From NCBI GenBank assembly GCA_037974665.1, contig CM075778.1, positions 15,365,001-15,429,000 of the forward strand: DNA of 64,000 nt, written 5' to 3'. Below, in pieces: positions 10,719 to 23,465 of this stretch (its first letter is position 1; each line of letters starts with the position of its first letter). The notes under the pieces are model-generated. The model saw nothing but the letters and a program-made list of their open reading frames with translations. It searched no databases and was not told the DNA's origin. The DNA is from Ehretia macrophylla. Taxonomy: Eukaryota; Streptophyta; Magnoliopsida; Boraginales; Ehretiaceae. The translations under genes were made by a program, and so were the position numbers.

Positions 10719-11345
10719 GTACCTAATGTTGTTAGGAATATATTGTCTATTCCTAAAACTTGTAAAAGAAAATTATGAACTTTCTTTGTAGACAACATAT
10801 GTTAAACTCATTATTGTAATGAGTGTACGTAGTTAAAGGTATCTTGGTGTAGTCTTTATTATCTTAATGTGGACGAAAGAATGTATTGCATATTTATTGT
10901 TGACTATCATAACCATATATCAAATTTTTTGAGATGATTCATGTAATCCAAATAAATTGTAGTCTCTATATGACTAGGTTAAATCTTGTAGTAAAATGAT
11001 GGTTAGGTTAGTTTTTGAATTGACTTATGCATCTTATTTGTTGGATAGGTAATCAAGTCACCCTTTGTGTGTTAAAAGGGCTACTAGATTGGTTGGATTT
11101 GTACTTGTTGATGTATGTGGGCTTTTTTAGCTTGAACAGTATTTTTTCCTTTATATAACCGCTTATGATTGTCATAGTAAGGTTATGTGTCCTTGTTGAA
11201 GCACTAGTCTAAAGTTTTTGAAATGTTCAAAGAGTCTCAGACTAAAGTAGAAAAATTGTAGAAGAAAGAGTATTAATCCTTATGAGAGTGATCATGAAGG
11301 TGAAATACTTAAGTACTATTCGGATAAGTATCTCAAATTTTTGGT
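10719..11345 (+). pseudogene. Copia pre-integrase and integrase relic
   Basis: VPNVVRNILSIPK matches the GAG-pre-integrase region, in which a VPxxxxNLLSVxxL-like motif precedes the HHCC finger. Further on, FVLVDVCG and SDHEGE resemble the catalytic-core segments with conserved Asp (DVxGP and SDxxGE). The frames are shifted relative to one another and interrupted by stops. Confidence 0.6.
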
Positions 11346-12372
11346 ATTGAATCGTAATTAACAACGCCCGTTGTACCACAATTAAAAAGAGTTTCTTGGT
11401 GAAGAAATTGTGCTTTGTTTGACTTAGTACAAGAGTTGATTAGTTCAACTAATCAAATTATTTATTTATAGATTATACTTTCCTTATTTTAATTTTCTAT
11501 TGAATAGAAAGTTTATACTATTGCTATTCCTAGAACTTTATATACATGATATAAGTTTGGAAAGCAACCAAGTATTAAATGTGTTAATTTTGGATTGTCC
11601 TACTTTTACTGAGAAGTTCTATAAGGACAAGTGGGAGCTTAGGTTAATGGTAATTTTGTAATACATCCTTGTTTTATAAGATATGATTTCTATTTTAATG
11701 ATCAAGGTGTATTGATCAATTAGAATACAATCTTTCTTGAAGAAAATGTTTTGTTCAAGAAGACTTTGTGTTCTAAGAAAAATAGAAATTGAAGAATTGT
11801 TCTTTAAGCAACAAAATACCTAGACCTAAGTATTGAATCTATTCAATTTGGTCCAGACTGTCATCACACGAGATCTTTGTGAATCTGGTAGTGTATCTTA
11901 TCCTTTAAAAGAATATAAGGATATCTTCTCTAGGATGCACAAAAGTTGTTTGTGTCTTTGAGATAATGATTATTTTGATGTTCCTACGATTTATGAAGAA
12001 TTGATATGTGATATCTACTCCAAGAAATACTTTAATGTAATGTATAATTATTAGACTCCATATATTTCAACCTTATCTTAATATTGGATTTTCGAGAGAA
12101 AGGTTGAAGTTAATGGAAAAGGTAGTAACCTTTTGTAGCTAGATTGGATGATAAAAGATATCATTAATGACAAAGGGTTGACAATGATGAAGTCTTTTTG
12201 CCAATTGTCGTGCTTAAGTCTATTGTTATTATGCTAGTCATTATTACATATTGTGTAGACTATATCTAATAAATGGAATTCAATTCTTTGTTCTTAATGG
12301 ACAATTTTTAAAAGATATCCATATAGAACAATCTTGATGATTTGAATCCATGGATATTAGTACTATCCATTT

Positions 12373-12570
12373 GTGATCTTAAGTAAATTTCTTGGAATTG
12401 TTGCATCCAATTCAAATGAAATAAAAGAGTTTGATTTCATTAAGAATGTGGATGAACCTTGTGATTACAGAAGAGTTAGTGGGAGCACAACCACTTTTCT
12501 CAAACTGTATGTTGATGACTTGTCTATCATAGTTGATGATATATGTGATGTGATGTCAGTGAAAGTTTAG
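12373..12570 (+). pseudogene. Copia reverse transcriptase fragment with YVDD box
   Basis: A 65-codon open fragment containing IKEFDFIKN, DEPCDYRRVSGST and LKLYVDDLSIIVDD. These correspond to the copia RT palm: a conserved D-E-P-C-V-Y-K block, then the catalytic YVDD in the F-L-x-L-Y-V-D-D context. It covers about a quarter of the RT domain and opens with a non-original Met. It sits in the decayed copia element, in frame with nothing else. Confidence 0.75.
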
Positions 12571-12825
12571 TTATATTAAATGTTCCCCATATGGAACATG
12601 TCGTTTGTATCTTCAGAATTTGTAGCTATGGTAATAGTACGAGAAGATTACTTGACATATTCCATAGATAGTACATAGAGTGATCTTGAAGGTGTTCAAG
12701 ATGGATTTTCGAAGAGGATTCAAAAAGAATTATTGTCTTTGAGACAGTAAATCCAACGAAAGAAATCTTTTCAAGAAACTCTAGTAACATAGCAAATTTG
12801 TGTTTAAGCTATCTTACTCCTTGGC

Positions 12826-13009
12826 AATAGGTGGCTTCATATTTGCTATACTAAGTACAACGCCTGATATTGCTCAAATTATACAGTGTTACGATAGATA
12901 TTAGTCCAATCCAGGTTGTGAACACTGGATTGTATTAAGATATATACTAAAGTACTTTGGAAGCATTAAAGATATATTTTTGATTTATCGAGGTAGTAAA
13001 CTTCGTAGC
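12826..13009 (+). pseudogene. Copia RT-RNase H junction relic, left of solo LTR A
   Basis: Translated pieces resemble the copia S-L-M-Y-A-x-x-x-T-R-P-D-I-A segment and the following N-P-G-x-x-H-W-x-x-x-x-x-I-L-K-Y-L segment. Solo LTR A interrupts right after the G-S-K-L stretch; the continuation lies at 18682. Confidence 0.65.
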
Positions 13010-13964
13010 TATGAGACCCCGAATTTTCCCTTATTTGTAATTACGTATTTTCACTTGTTTATATATATTATTTGAACTCATATACGTTCACATGTAAGAA
13101 TTACACAAAAATACTAAGTTAAATGTGCATTTCAGTTTCATTTGAATTTCATTTGACTTTTGAAAAATGTTGACTTTTGGTCTTCTTTGACTTTTGACCT
13201 TTCATCTTCTTTGACCAAACTAGGTTTATTTGTAAATACTATTCCTATTACATGATATATGTACGTTCATAAAACTTTTATAAATATTTTTGGTGAAAAT
13301 TTTATTTAAAATGGCTTTTAATAGTATTTGAGGACCTTTACGCTAAATTTTTGAAACTAGTCTTTTAAATATTTTAAAAACTAATCCTCCATTATTAAAA
13401 GATCCGTGATTTACTAAAAATTATTTTTGAAACAAATTAGGAATTTGAAATTGACTTTTCGGGTGAAAAAAGTAGCATTTTTTAGCCGAATAGTGATTTC
13501 TACTGAACCCAATTCTTACGTTGACTTTTGTTGACCTAGTATATATTATAAATGATATATATGAATTTATATGTGATATTAAGTGATTATGTATTGGTTG
13601 TGCATTTAAAACATATTTGCAAAACAAATAATGTGACTTTTCAACTTCTTTTGCAAAATTGGGTTTTATAGCTTGGATGTATGTATATGCATGCTTATAT
13701 AAAATGTTGCCAACTAATTTTAGACTACTAAATATATTATATAAGTTAGATTTAGTATATATATGTATTGTAGGCTAAAAACAACTAAAAACACAAGGTT
13801 GACAACTTTGACTTTTGATTATTTTGTTGACCAAGCTTATATATATGCATAATATACTCATAAATCAGAAAAATAAGTTCAAAACCCACTCATTTCATAC
13901 CTAGTGGTCGTTCACCTTGAGGGAGAATGAAGAAATATTTTTAGTTAGGTTTTCAAAGCATTTT

Positions 13965-16892
13965 TGTAACGTCTCGATCCCTCACAAGACCGGAGGCTCT
14001 AATAACTATGCTATTCTCAACCTATTACCACCCTGGTCACAAAATTTTAGGGAAAACGGACAGAGTCTCCCCTATACTGTGGATATTCTGGAAACCTGTA
14101 AACATAATATAAGCCATAATACAAATAAACTCTAACTCCAACAACTCCACCTCTAACTATATCCCAGTTTCAAGGTCGGTCGAGCCTTACGCAAGACATA
14201 GAAAACATATCCAAGCATGCATTTAACAATCCTTGAAACCTTATCTCTTTTAATCCGCTTATCATACTACTCTATATTAACTATTAGACTTTCTTATAAA
14301 CTAAAGCCAAACAATTATTAACTTCCATTGACACACAAGCAAGCAGCATAAAGGAAAGAAAGATAAACTATTACAATATACTACCATTCAAGCCATACAT
14401 TAACCTAGCTATTACAATTCTTCAACAACTCCAAATATATACAAACCCATAGGCACAAAATAGAACTAAACATAATATAAGCAAAGTCTTCTACAGTTTA
14501 GCAGGCAAACACTCCAATCTTAAGCAATAGCACACAACAACCAAGGCAATTCCTCCAACTGCACCACCTGAAACATGTTTAGCGAGTTATAAGCAATCAT
14601 AATTGCTCAGTGAGGGATAAAGTCTACCGGGAACGTGCAATGCAGCAGATAACTCAATAGACATTTAAAACAACTAATGGACAATTAAAGTAACAAGTTA
14701 CCACACATTAAAAATGATATGATTCACTTGCTCTTTAATCACGAACCACGAGCCACGAACTGAAATCCTAATGTAATAATGACACTGATATCAATAAGCC
14801 GGCATCCCCTTATAACTCCAAAATGGGTGTACTCCAGATATACCCCGAAATCCTATGACCAAACTCTCCCTGGGCGGCATCCCAAGCGAGAGAGGGACTA
14901 GGCAACCATGGTAGCCAAGGTAGATCGGCAAGCCCAATGCTGCCCGGTTTCCATGACACTACCATGCCCAAATGGTTGTGCAACCATGATGCAATGCACT
15001 CGAAATGATAACAATAAAAAAAATCAATAAACACATGATTGAGGGACAAAAAAGTAGGTTGCCCTCACACACAATATATAGACAATAAGTGCACATAATC
15101 TATGTACAAGTAAATAAACTATTATGTACATAAGGATGAAGTCTCTCTCACCTCTACTGAGCTCCAAGATGTAAGTTTGGATCATATCATTTCCAGACCT
15201 TGAACCTATGAGCAAGCATTAGTTCAATTACTCTTTAACTACAACATTCATTAATTATTCAGCTAGGTTAGCTAACTTATAACTTCACTTATTTGGCATA
15301 CAATATCTATTAGAACTTCATCTTTAGCAGAAGACACCTTAATATACTCAGGATAAACATATTATCCAACTAATTATTCTAGCAGCCCAGTTACAAGTTT
15401 TAAGTATATCTTCACCCATACAACAAAATATACAAGTAATATAAACTTTATACAAGATATAAACATATTTACTCAATCCTTAACAAGTAATACATAAACA
15501 ATATAAGCAATATATAAGCATATCACGAAATTAACCAAATGAACACAAAGGGGTAAATTACATATTTTCCACAAAACATTACCAAAAGCTCACAATTAAC
15601 TTAAAAGTGCATTTAAACACTTAAAAAATAATTACAAGGTTATAGTAGTGCAAAACAACCGATTTCCTACTTTAACCCCTTTGTAACACAACCCATTTCC
15701 CTTCCAAACTCAAGCTATTGTTCTAGATTAGTGAGTAGCATATTCCACACTTCTAATTAACCCATTAGGCACCCTTAGGACCCTCGAAGTTACCCAATTA
15801 CCCGCGTTTAGCACAAAAGCCCCAATTTTTCCCTTGTGAGTTTGTACTACAAGTAACCTAACCGGGACTCAACCGAGGATTAGTAAAGCACATCTAGCAC
15901 CTATATAGCCTAAGAATAGTAAATGTGATGGCTGAATTAACCCGGATTTATGTTTACCCCGAAACCCCTTTTAAAAAGTCGCATATTTCATGTGTTAGCC
16001 AATTTTTTAGCAATTCAACATCACGAGGCTATTAAACTATCTTTATTAACATCTAAGGCACCTACTAGAAGCAATGAATCAAGCCCTATTGCACAAATTC
16101 ACAAAGCCCTAGAAAAATGTCTCTATTTATGCCCTAAAATCAAACCGTCAAATTCAACAGTTTAAAATACGAAACAATAGCATAAATGTGGTCTCTACTA
16201 CTTGCATACAACATATATGCCCTACTTTAAGCATTCCATAACCATTTAGCAGCAAAAAAAGAAATTCAAAAAAGTTAACAACATTTCAAAGATGCAAAAT
16301 ATATGCTAAAATCCCTCACCAATGCGCTAAAAGCTCGTAGGAGGCTAGTAAACCCTCTAAACCACTTGTACCTAGCTTGGCTTAGCTTGAAATGAAGATT
16401 TGATGAGCCAAAAAAATTTCTTTTCCCTTGTTGCTGCTGTCGGGTTTAGGGGGCTATTTTGGGAGCTTTTGTTTTATTTTTTTTAAAGCAATGTTATGTA
16501 TATAAGTGTTTAATAAGTATATATGTATGTGTATAAAATAATTGTGTGAGTATGTTAGTCATAAAATGAGTCAAACTAACTTAAAATAGACCTAATGATG
16601 TAATTAATTGCTCGCTAGCTCAAATAACATTGCTAACTACGTAATACTATTCATTGAATCACTAAAAACATTTTCTAAATGAAGGCTCCTAACGCAATTC
16701 ACTCAAATGCACAATTTTCTCATTCCTACAATAATTAATATGATTTAAGAAAAATGCTAATTCGTAGTAAATAAGCAGTTGAAAAATGTGAAGAATAGTA
16801 ACCACATAAAGCAACAAGTAATGCACAGTAAAAATGCGCAAATAGTGGATGCAACAGTTAATAGGTGTACGGTGAAGTTCTCAGGCGTTACA
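13965..16892 (-). mobile_element. Solo LTR B (2928 bp), nested in solo LTR A
   Basis: Begins TGTAACGTCTCGATCC, ends GGCGTTACA and is flanked by a perfect TSD ATTTT (13960-13964 and 16893-16897). No internal region, PBS or PPT is present, so it is a solo LTR left by LTR-LTR recombination. It carries a palindrome variant GGTTGTGCAACC at 14974-14985 and the GC-rich core near 14930. Its small frames are LTR noise. Confidence 0.9.
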
Positions 16893-16897
16893 ATTTT
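16893..16897. repeat. TSD of solo LTR B (ATTTT)
   Basis: Matches 13960-13964 exactly. Confidence 0.85.
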
Positions 16898-18681
16898 TCT
16901 CATAGATTTTTCATTTCAAAGCCATATTGAGTTATTCAAAGCTTGAAATTGATTGTTGGGCACCTATTCTACCTATTCCTAGCATTACTTTGGATCAAAG
17001 GTGAGGGAAAAATATAGTTCATTATTTTAAAGTTGAGTTGAATTTTTGGTTGATACATTTGTAGTTGCTATTTTGTTAAATTGATGTTAGATTATTGCTT
17101 AGTAGATGATAAGGACCTATTATATGCATTTGTAGTCATTTTAAACGGTAGCAACATGTATTTTTATTTTTCAGGTATTTAAATTGCTTATTTGGCTTAT
17201 ATTTGAATAATTGTTGTTGTAGTAGTTGAAATTGAGTTGTAGTTGCTTCTATAGGTTTGTTAATTATTGTGTAGTAATGTTGTAATGCCAAATTTTCAAT
17301 TTGAATATGTAAAAGTCCAAAAAATCAGCCTTGAGTGCATTGCCATTTTTAGCTTGTTGGGATTGTTTTGAGTGGCTTTTTGTTGGTTTCCGAGGGGGTT
17401 AATGTAGTTGCATATGTGGTTGAGTGATAGGAAAAGGTTCGGGGGTTGTTTGATTAGTAGATTATAAGTTATGAATTTTAGAAGTTTGTGTAGCCTTTTT
17501 TTAAAATGCTTAAATGTTGTCTTTAGTTGTTTGGTAGTGTTGTGTACTTGTTTCTTGGATTGTTATTGAGTAGGTTCGGGTTTGAAAGTATGATGAAATG
17601 TGTGTTGAGTTAGGTGACCTACTTTGTCATTTAACTTGGTTGTCTTAATTGGTTAATCAATGATATGATGATTGAAGTGTTTTTAACTGATTGATGATTG
17701 TTGTTGTACTGGAGGACAACCTACTTTGTTGTCTTCTCAGAATATAAAATGTTTATTATTATTGTCATGAGTCATGATAGTGTGTGCCACCTCTCGAGTA
17801 GCGTCGGGCTGTCGGGTTGAAAACGACATGACTATCATGTACTACCCCAGCTCGCATGGGCGGAGATGTCATGGAGGGAGGGGCTAGATGAGGTGCCTCC
17901 AGAATGTATTATTGGGTGTTATAAGAAGTTGGTTAAGATCGTGACGGCATATGGAGCTATACCAACTAGTGTATCCTTTCTCAACTGAATGGTTATTCAT
18001 GTTGCTTGAATTGAATTGTTGATGTTGATGAGGTTTATTGATTGTTATTGTATCTAGGATGATTTCCCAAGTAGTAAAGAGAAAATGTTTCCAAAACATC
18101 TTTTGAACCCTCGTTGAGCTTTGTATTGTATAATCTCACCCTTTTTGCTGACTTTCAGGTGTTACTGAGTCGGACTTAGGGTACGTTCCTCAGGAGATTG
18201 AGTACGAGCAATATGTGGACGAGTCCAATGTGCAAGAGTCTTGTCCTTGATGTCTTTGCTGGAGTGCTCTTTTTGTTGTCTTGAAATATGGAACAAGTTG
18301 TATTATATTTACTTTGGTGTTGTAATGTATAAAATGCTATAAAGATAGTGAAAAATATAATGCTAGTTTAGTTGTCTTACTTTTGGAATATGAATAGGTT
18401 GCTAGACTAATTTTATATTTGTTATGCATATGTATAGTATAGCTTGTGGTATGTTGTTGAAACAGAGCCATATGACTTATGGTTAGGTTGTTGTATGGTC
18501 GTTAAATGAATGGATTTGGTTGTGTTGACTGTTGATGGAGTTGTTGTTGAAGTTTGAGGTTGGTTATGTGATGTTATAAAGGACTGGTTTAGAGTCCTGT
18601 TGTCCATATTACAGACGTTATATTGTCGAAATTCCGTTGTTTCCTGACTGATCGTAAGTGGGGTCGAGTTGGGGCGTAACA

Positions 18682-18800
18682 ATAGTGACGAATTTACTAG
18701 TTCAGATTTTCAATCTGAAATTTGTTATAGAATGTCTATTGAAGGGTTCATGTTTATTTTTAGTGGGAGCATAGTAAATTTGAAAGGTTCTAAATGAATT
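18682..18800 (+). pseudogene. Copia RNase H relic, right of solo LTR A
   Basis: Translates in pieces to S-S-D-F-Q-S followed by M-S-I-E-G-F-M-F, resembling the copia Y-T-D-x-D-F-x-x-D and S-T-S-G-Y-V-F motifs that follow the 12826-13009 segment. This confirms that A inserted inside the copia pol. Confidence 0.6.
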
Positions 18801-19880
18801 GTATATTTCATTACATAACTTTGTCTTTTGTAATATTTGATGTTGCAAAAGACGTTATTGGATAAAGGTAATCATACGAGCTAATAGTGGTTCCTACCGT
18901 TTAGTTGTGATGCTTTAGTGTTACAACTATAATGGAGCTACTGCACTAGTTTAGGGAACCAGGGACTCGCAAGTATGTCCAAACACTTGGAAAGGTGCTT
19001 CCATCCTTATACTTTGTGTTTGTAGCCTATATGCATATGTTAATATGTTTTTGCAAAAAATAATCATATTTATTTATGTTGCTAGCCCACTTACCATAGC
19101 TGTGAATCAATCAAAGCCAAGTCATCATCTTGAGAATATGGATATTTGATATCATTGTATGTGGTGCTAATACTATGTTACATAGCATTAGTGCCAGTAG
19201 GAGATTGTTAGAGATATACCCTAATATTATATATTTGGATGACATATTTTGGGCATTTTGACACTAAATTGTATATTGTGGCAATATTGTCTATGTGTTT
19301 GTTTACAAATTGACTTGTTAGTGACATTCATAATCTCCCTCTTTCTATATATGAATGAGTCTCTAGTATTTTCATTAGAGAAATGTATTTTAAAAGAGTT
19401 TAGAATATGTTGCCATATTTCTTTAGTATGATAAATACTTAAAGTATTCATAGTCCTTAGATTATTTGATCGGGACTTCAATAATTTATTATGTACTATC
19501 ACATGTGTTGTTTCCTTTGGTTAACATGGAGATGTTAATGATAAAACATGGTGAGCCACATGTCATAATAGCAAGGGATGCGATTAACAAACATGTGGGT
19601 GATTATTAGTTAAATAGATCACTGAATGTATATTGTGCATGTAATCCTTTGACTTGTGGCATTATGATTGTCGATATTAGGGTATAATACTTGCATTTGG
19701 ACAATGTTTGTCTTCGAGCATGAGATGAGTTAAGGTCTCTCGTAGTTTATACTTTAATATAGTGAGTGACGGATAATTATCCAAAGAGGATCCATTAACC
19801 TCCAGCGTGAGACGATATCCTATACGATCTAAGCATGGCCAAGGTGTGCATGATGGAAAGGAGTTTTTTCATGGTTGTCA

Positions 19881-22482
19881 TGTAAGGCCCAGCACGAGAC
19901 CACGTGTGCATATAGATTATATCATACATAATTAAATCGTTTTATATGCATCTACCTTGTTTTATATGCTTGTATATTGATTTATAAGCATTTATCTCGA
20001 TTTATGTTCATTTCATCGTTTAACGTGCAATTAAGTATTTTAAATGTCATAGGAATTTAATTAAAAATTATTGGACTAAGCCTAGCAACTAACTAGTTAG
20101 CATACAACTAGAATGGCATGCAATAAATAGCATTAAGTTAAAAGGGCAAGGTGGTCTTTTGGACCTTAGATATTATTCTACCAACACAAATACATACACA
20201 TTACACACAGACACATCTGAAAACATACACACACCCACATAGCACACACACTACACACACACTCAGATTTTCGTCCATAGAAAGGAGAGAAAGAATAGAG
20301 AAAAGAGAAGAGGGAAGAAGGAGAAGAGGAATGAAAAGATTTCAAGCCATTGATAAGCTTTCTTCAAGGGTTTTCTTGTTCATTTTTCATCTAGATTTCA
20401 AGAGAAAAAGTGAAGGTTCTTTCAAAATGGATATTTATGATATATAAATGCATATCTATGGATTTATGAGGCTTGTATGGTGATATATTAATAAATATAT
20501 AGATGAAAAGTTGTTGAATCTTGTTTGTTGAAGATTTGAATCAAAATTGTCGTTCTTCTTGGTTGAAGCTTCTTGGATGAAGTTGTTTGTATCTAGCTAT
20601 GAATGTAAGCTTTTGGATGTATATTTAGGTTTCTAGAGGTTGCTAGAATGTATAGTAGATGTTCTTGATGATTTGGAAGCTAAACATATAAGAATTCTCG
20701 GAATAGTTTTCTGGATAGATTTGTGTAATCAGAAATTTTAGCCCGTTTTTATGGATGGATGATTTTAGAAAAAATTGGAAAAAATTAAGAATGTAGTAGA
20801 CTCATAGAGGAATATTTCTTCTGTTGGAAAAAACCTGAGAAAAAATCGTTTCCATGCTCAAAAACACACGATACAGTAGGTTACGGGATTTTTGTTAAAT
20901 CTGGCAGTTCACTGCCTTAAGTTTCTTTTGCGTATTAAAAATAGTAAACGACCTCTGAATTGAACGAAGCTTTCACAATAGCTATATTAGCAGTGAGGAA
21001 CAACTTTAGTGTTTTACAAAACATTGGATTCCATCGTTTTAAACATCTGAATTTTTCATTCTCAAAATAACCCTAGAATAGCCTTCAATCTGGATAGTCA
21101 AGACATAGATGCATTAAATTGGTTATAACTATGTCAATTTAGATCGTATTTGAGCTTTTCTTGATTACAGAATTATCTACACTCGAAGAGCTTTAATTAT
21201 ATACTAAAAATAGAGTAGTTGAAATTTGGAAAAGTAGGGAATTTAACTGTTTAAGTTAGGCTAATGCAGAAGCGTTAAAGTTGTTTCATAGTTTCATTCA
21301 TGTTTGCATTTTATTGCCATTTTGAGTGGTTGTAAGGTGTCTTTATGCCCTTCTTCGGTATATGACTAAGTTGTGCACTCCTAAATGTATTAGTTGCTCA
21401 ATTAAGGTGTACATTTAATTCAAGGTCCCATATGCAATACATTTTAGTATATACTTGCTTGGTTTACTACATGATCATTATGCTAGCTTGACGGAGGCAA
21501 CCTACTTTGTTGTCCTCCAAATATGTTCTTGTTCGATTAGTGCCCACTCTCACTTGGTGTGTTTCCTCAGAGAGTCGGGACATATTTGTTCAATTGTTAA
21601 ATAATGCAAGCAGTCTTGTGAACCCCACGGTAGAAGTTCCGATTCCCCTAGGCGGCATTGGGCAGTCGGGTATAAGTCTCGGCTACCATGGTTTTGGGTT
21701 GCCTCTGGAGTGCCCACTCTTAATTGGTGTGATGAAGATGATTTGACAAGAAAGTTCGAGACTAGCCATCTCCAACAACTGTTCGAGCAAGCTATATCAT
21801 TTTTATCTACTCTCGCTTGGAACAACCCTTGGAGAGTAGAAATGCTTGATTAATACGCTGTTTAATTCATTTCTTGTATACTTGTTATCCATGTTATTCT
21901 TGTTAATCTTGTTGTATATGCATATCACGGTTTTAGAAAGAAGTTTGTGAAAAGATAAAAACCTTGTGAAAATCCTTCATTTTTCCATCCTCACTGAGCT
22001 ATATACAAAATTAGCTCACCCCTCTTTCTAATACTTACAGGCGAGACTGAGGCCGAGCCAACTGTACAGATTGAGGGCAATGAGGCTCTATGTGACGAGA
22101 CTAATTTCTGTTTTTGTTAACCTCATGATTGTGTTGAAGATATAGTTTGTTAATAGAAACTGGTGATGTACTTTTGAATAGCCTTACGTTATGTAATATT
22201 CTTTTGGATTATTAACTACATACTAAGTTTGATTACTATTATTTTGGGGCCTAGATGTCTATATCGGTCACATGTGGAGTACAAATAGGGAGCTAGGTCT
22301 TGTAATTATGAAATAGGTTGATGTGGTCGTTTAATTCCAAATGCCATGAACATTCTTTTGAAGATACTTGTGGAAGATAATGAATGTTTAGATTGTTAAA
22401 TAGTGATCTTACATGTATTAAGTTGAATGACACATCGCGCTCAAACCTTAACCTCCGCTGGTCTTGGTCCCAGGGCGTGACA
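19881..22482 (+). mobile_element. Solo LTR C (2602 bp) in copia 3' LTR
   Basis: Begins TGTAAGGCCCAGCACG and ends CAGGGCGTGACA. Flanks are TGTCA (19876-19880) and TGTCG (22483-22487), a TSD with one transition. Inside, an AC-rich tract (20190-20270) is followed by a GA-rich tract (20275-20335), and a GGGCGGCATTGGGC core lies near 21650. The 98-codon frame over the AC/GA tracts is low-complexity and not a gene. Confidence 0.82.
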
Positions 22483-22607
22483 TGTCGTCTCTCATTCCAC
22501 CATTTAGATCTATGTATAGTATCAAGTCTATAAATTTAATCGATTCATGGTTCTTACTTGATCGGGATGAATTAGTTGAAGGATTGAATTGCATGGTAAT
22601 CGACGAC

Positions 22608-22616
22608 TATAAATAG
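22608..22616 (+). promoter_or_regulatory. TATA box of copia LTR
   Basis: TATAAATAG, in the second half of the copia LTR where U3/R is expected. Confidence 0.45.
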
Positions 22617-22896
22617 ATTCACTTGAATTGGACTTCATTGCCTTAGAAATTATTTAGGCACATTGCTAGACGTCATCCTAGAACTTGAGAGTATTTTGAG
22701 AATGAGAGAAAGACTATCAAAATAGATTAAAAGAATTTTATGGTCCCTCATTGCTATATAGCGGTGAATCTAGAAAGCCACACTCAATAAGGCAATTGTG
22801 AATGGTTTTTCTGTTGAGCTTGTATCTTGTGTCTCATTGATTGTTAAAGTGTTAATAATTATATTTTGTTTCTCTTGAATTGTTAAGGAATTAACA

Positions 22897-23257
22897 ATGG
22901 TGTAATTGACCATTAAAAGTTAATGGGCTAATGTGTAGTTAATTGTTAATTATGGGGCTAATTATGCAAATATGAAAAAGTTATTTCCGTAATTCAAACT
23001 GATGGTGATTAGCTTAAATTAATTATTTGCATAGTTGGAAGAATAACATAATATGTATATATGACATATGCATGTATGTTATGTCTTGAAAAAGCAAGAT
23101 GCCATTTCCTTGGACCACAATTGGCCACATCACCTTTTCTACGAACCAATGTTAATACATGGCTAGAATTGGATGCTACATATATGATGTATATAATTGA
23201 TATGCTATCACAATGTATATTATATGTGTATATGCAACCTAAAATATCTTGGTCGAG
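22897..23257. other. Unassigned AT-rich stretch
   Basis: No gene or terminus recognised. It leads into the repeated segment at 23258 and may be the upstream part of the same broken LTR. Confidence 0.3.
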
Positions 23258-23465
23258 GGGTCTTTGACCAAAACTTTAACACATATAATAACACAAGAGA
23301 AAGCAAAAAACACATTTTCCATCCTCTTCAAAAGGGACCAATTAGTTTAAGAGAAAAGGAAGAAGAAAAAGGTTGTTTTGCTTCTATCTTCATCCTCAAG
23401 CTCAATTTATTCAAGGGTTTAGTTAGCACAAAGATCCTAGAAGAAGAAAAAAAAGTCATTCTATG
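23258..23465 (+). repeat. LTR leader-like fragment, inverted copy at 56590-56800
   Basis: TCTTTGACCAAAACTTTAAC through AAAAAGTCATTCTATG matches 56590-56800 in reverse complement with few changes. The AC-rich then GA-rich composition is what other LTRs here show near their presumed transcription start. The 89-codon frame over it is not supported as a gene. Confidence 0.65.

Larger units (their letters stand above)
13010..18681 (+). mobile_element. Solo LTR A (Tekay-type, related to LTR of element E), split by solo LTR B
   Basis: The right end GGGTCGAGTTGGGGCGTAACA is close to the reverse complement of the start of E's LTR, and 17780-17880 matches E's LTR core near 32830-32930 in reverse. The left end reads TATGAGACCCC where a TGTGAAACCCC-like start is expected. 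Flanks are GTAGC (13005-13009) and ATAGT (18682-18686): three of five bases match and both mismatches are transitions, fitting an old, deaminated TSD. Removing it rejoins two parts of the copia RNase H. Own length without the insert is about 2.74 kb. Confidence 0.75.
9619..19205 (+). pseudogene. Decayed Ty1/copia gag-pol, interrupted by nested solo LTRs
   Basis: Plus-strand fragments of a copia polyprotein appear in the expected order. A pre-integrase motif (VPNVVRNILSIPK, 10719-10757) is followed by integrase-like pieces (LVGFVLVDVCG near 11090; SDHEGEIL near 11286), then RT with the YVDD box (12460-12540), then RNase H pieces on either side of solo LTR A. The order gag-IN-RT-RH is diagnostic of copia rather than gypsy. 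Many stops and frameshifts make it non-functional. It ends at a purine-rich tract and the 3' LTR at 19206. The stretch 9619-10300 has no recognisable coding. Confidence 0.75.
19206..22896 (+). mobile_element. 3' LTR of the decayed copia element, split by solo LTR C
   Basis: Begins TGTTAGAGATATACCC directly after a purine-rich tract (AGTAGGAGAT), the usual copia PPT/LTR junction. A TATAAATAG box lies at 22608-22616. A possible end is TTAACA at 22891-22896, complementary to the TGTTA start, giving about 1.08 kb without the insert. The right boundary is uncertain because no 5' LTR is available for comparison. Confidence 0.6.

Noticed and set aside
20151..20447. 98-codon frame rich in His, Thr and Arg
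   Set aside because: Produced by the AC- and GA-rich tracts of LTR C.
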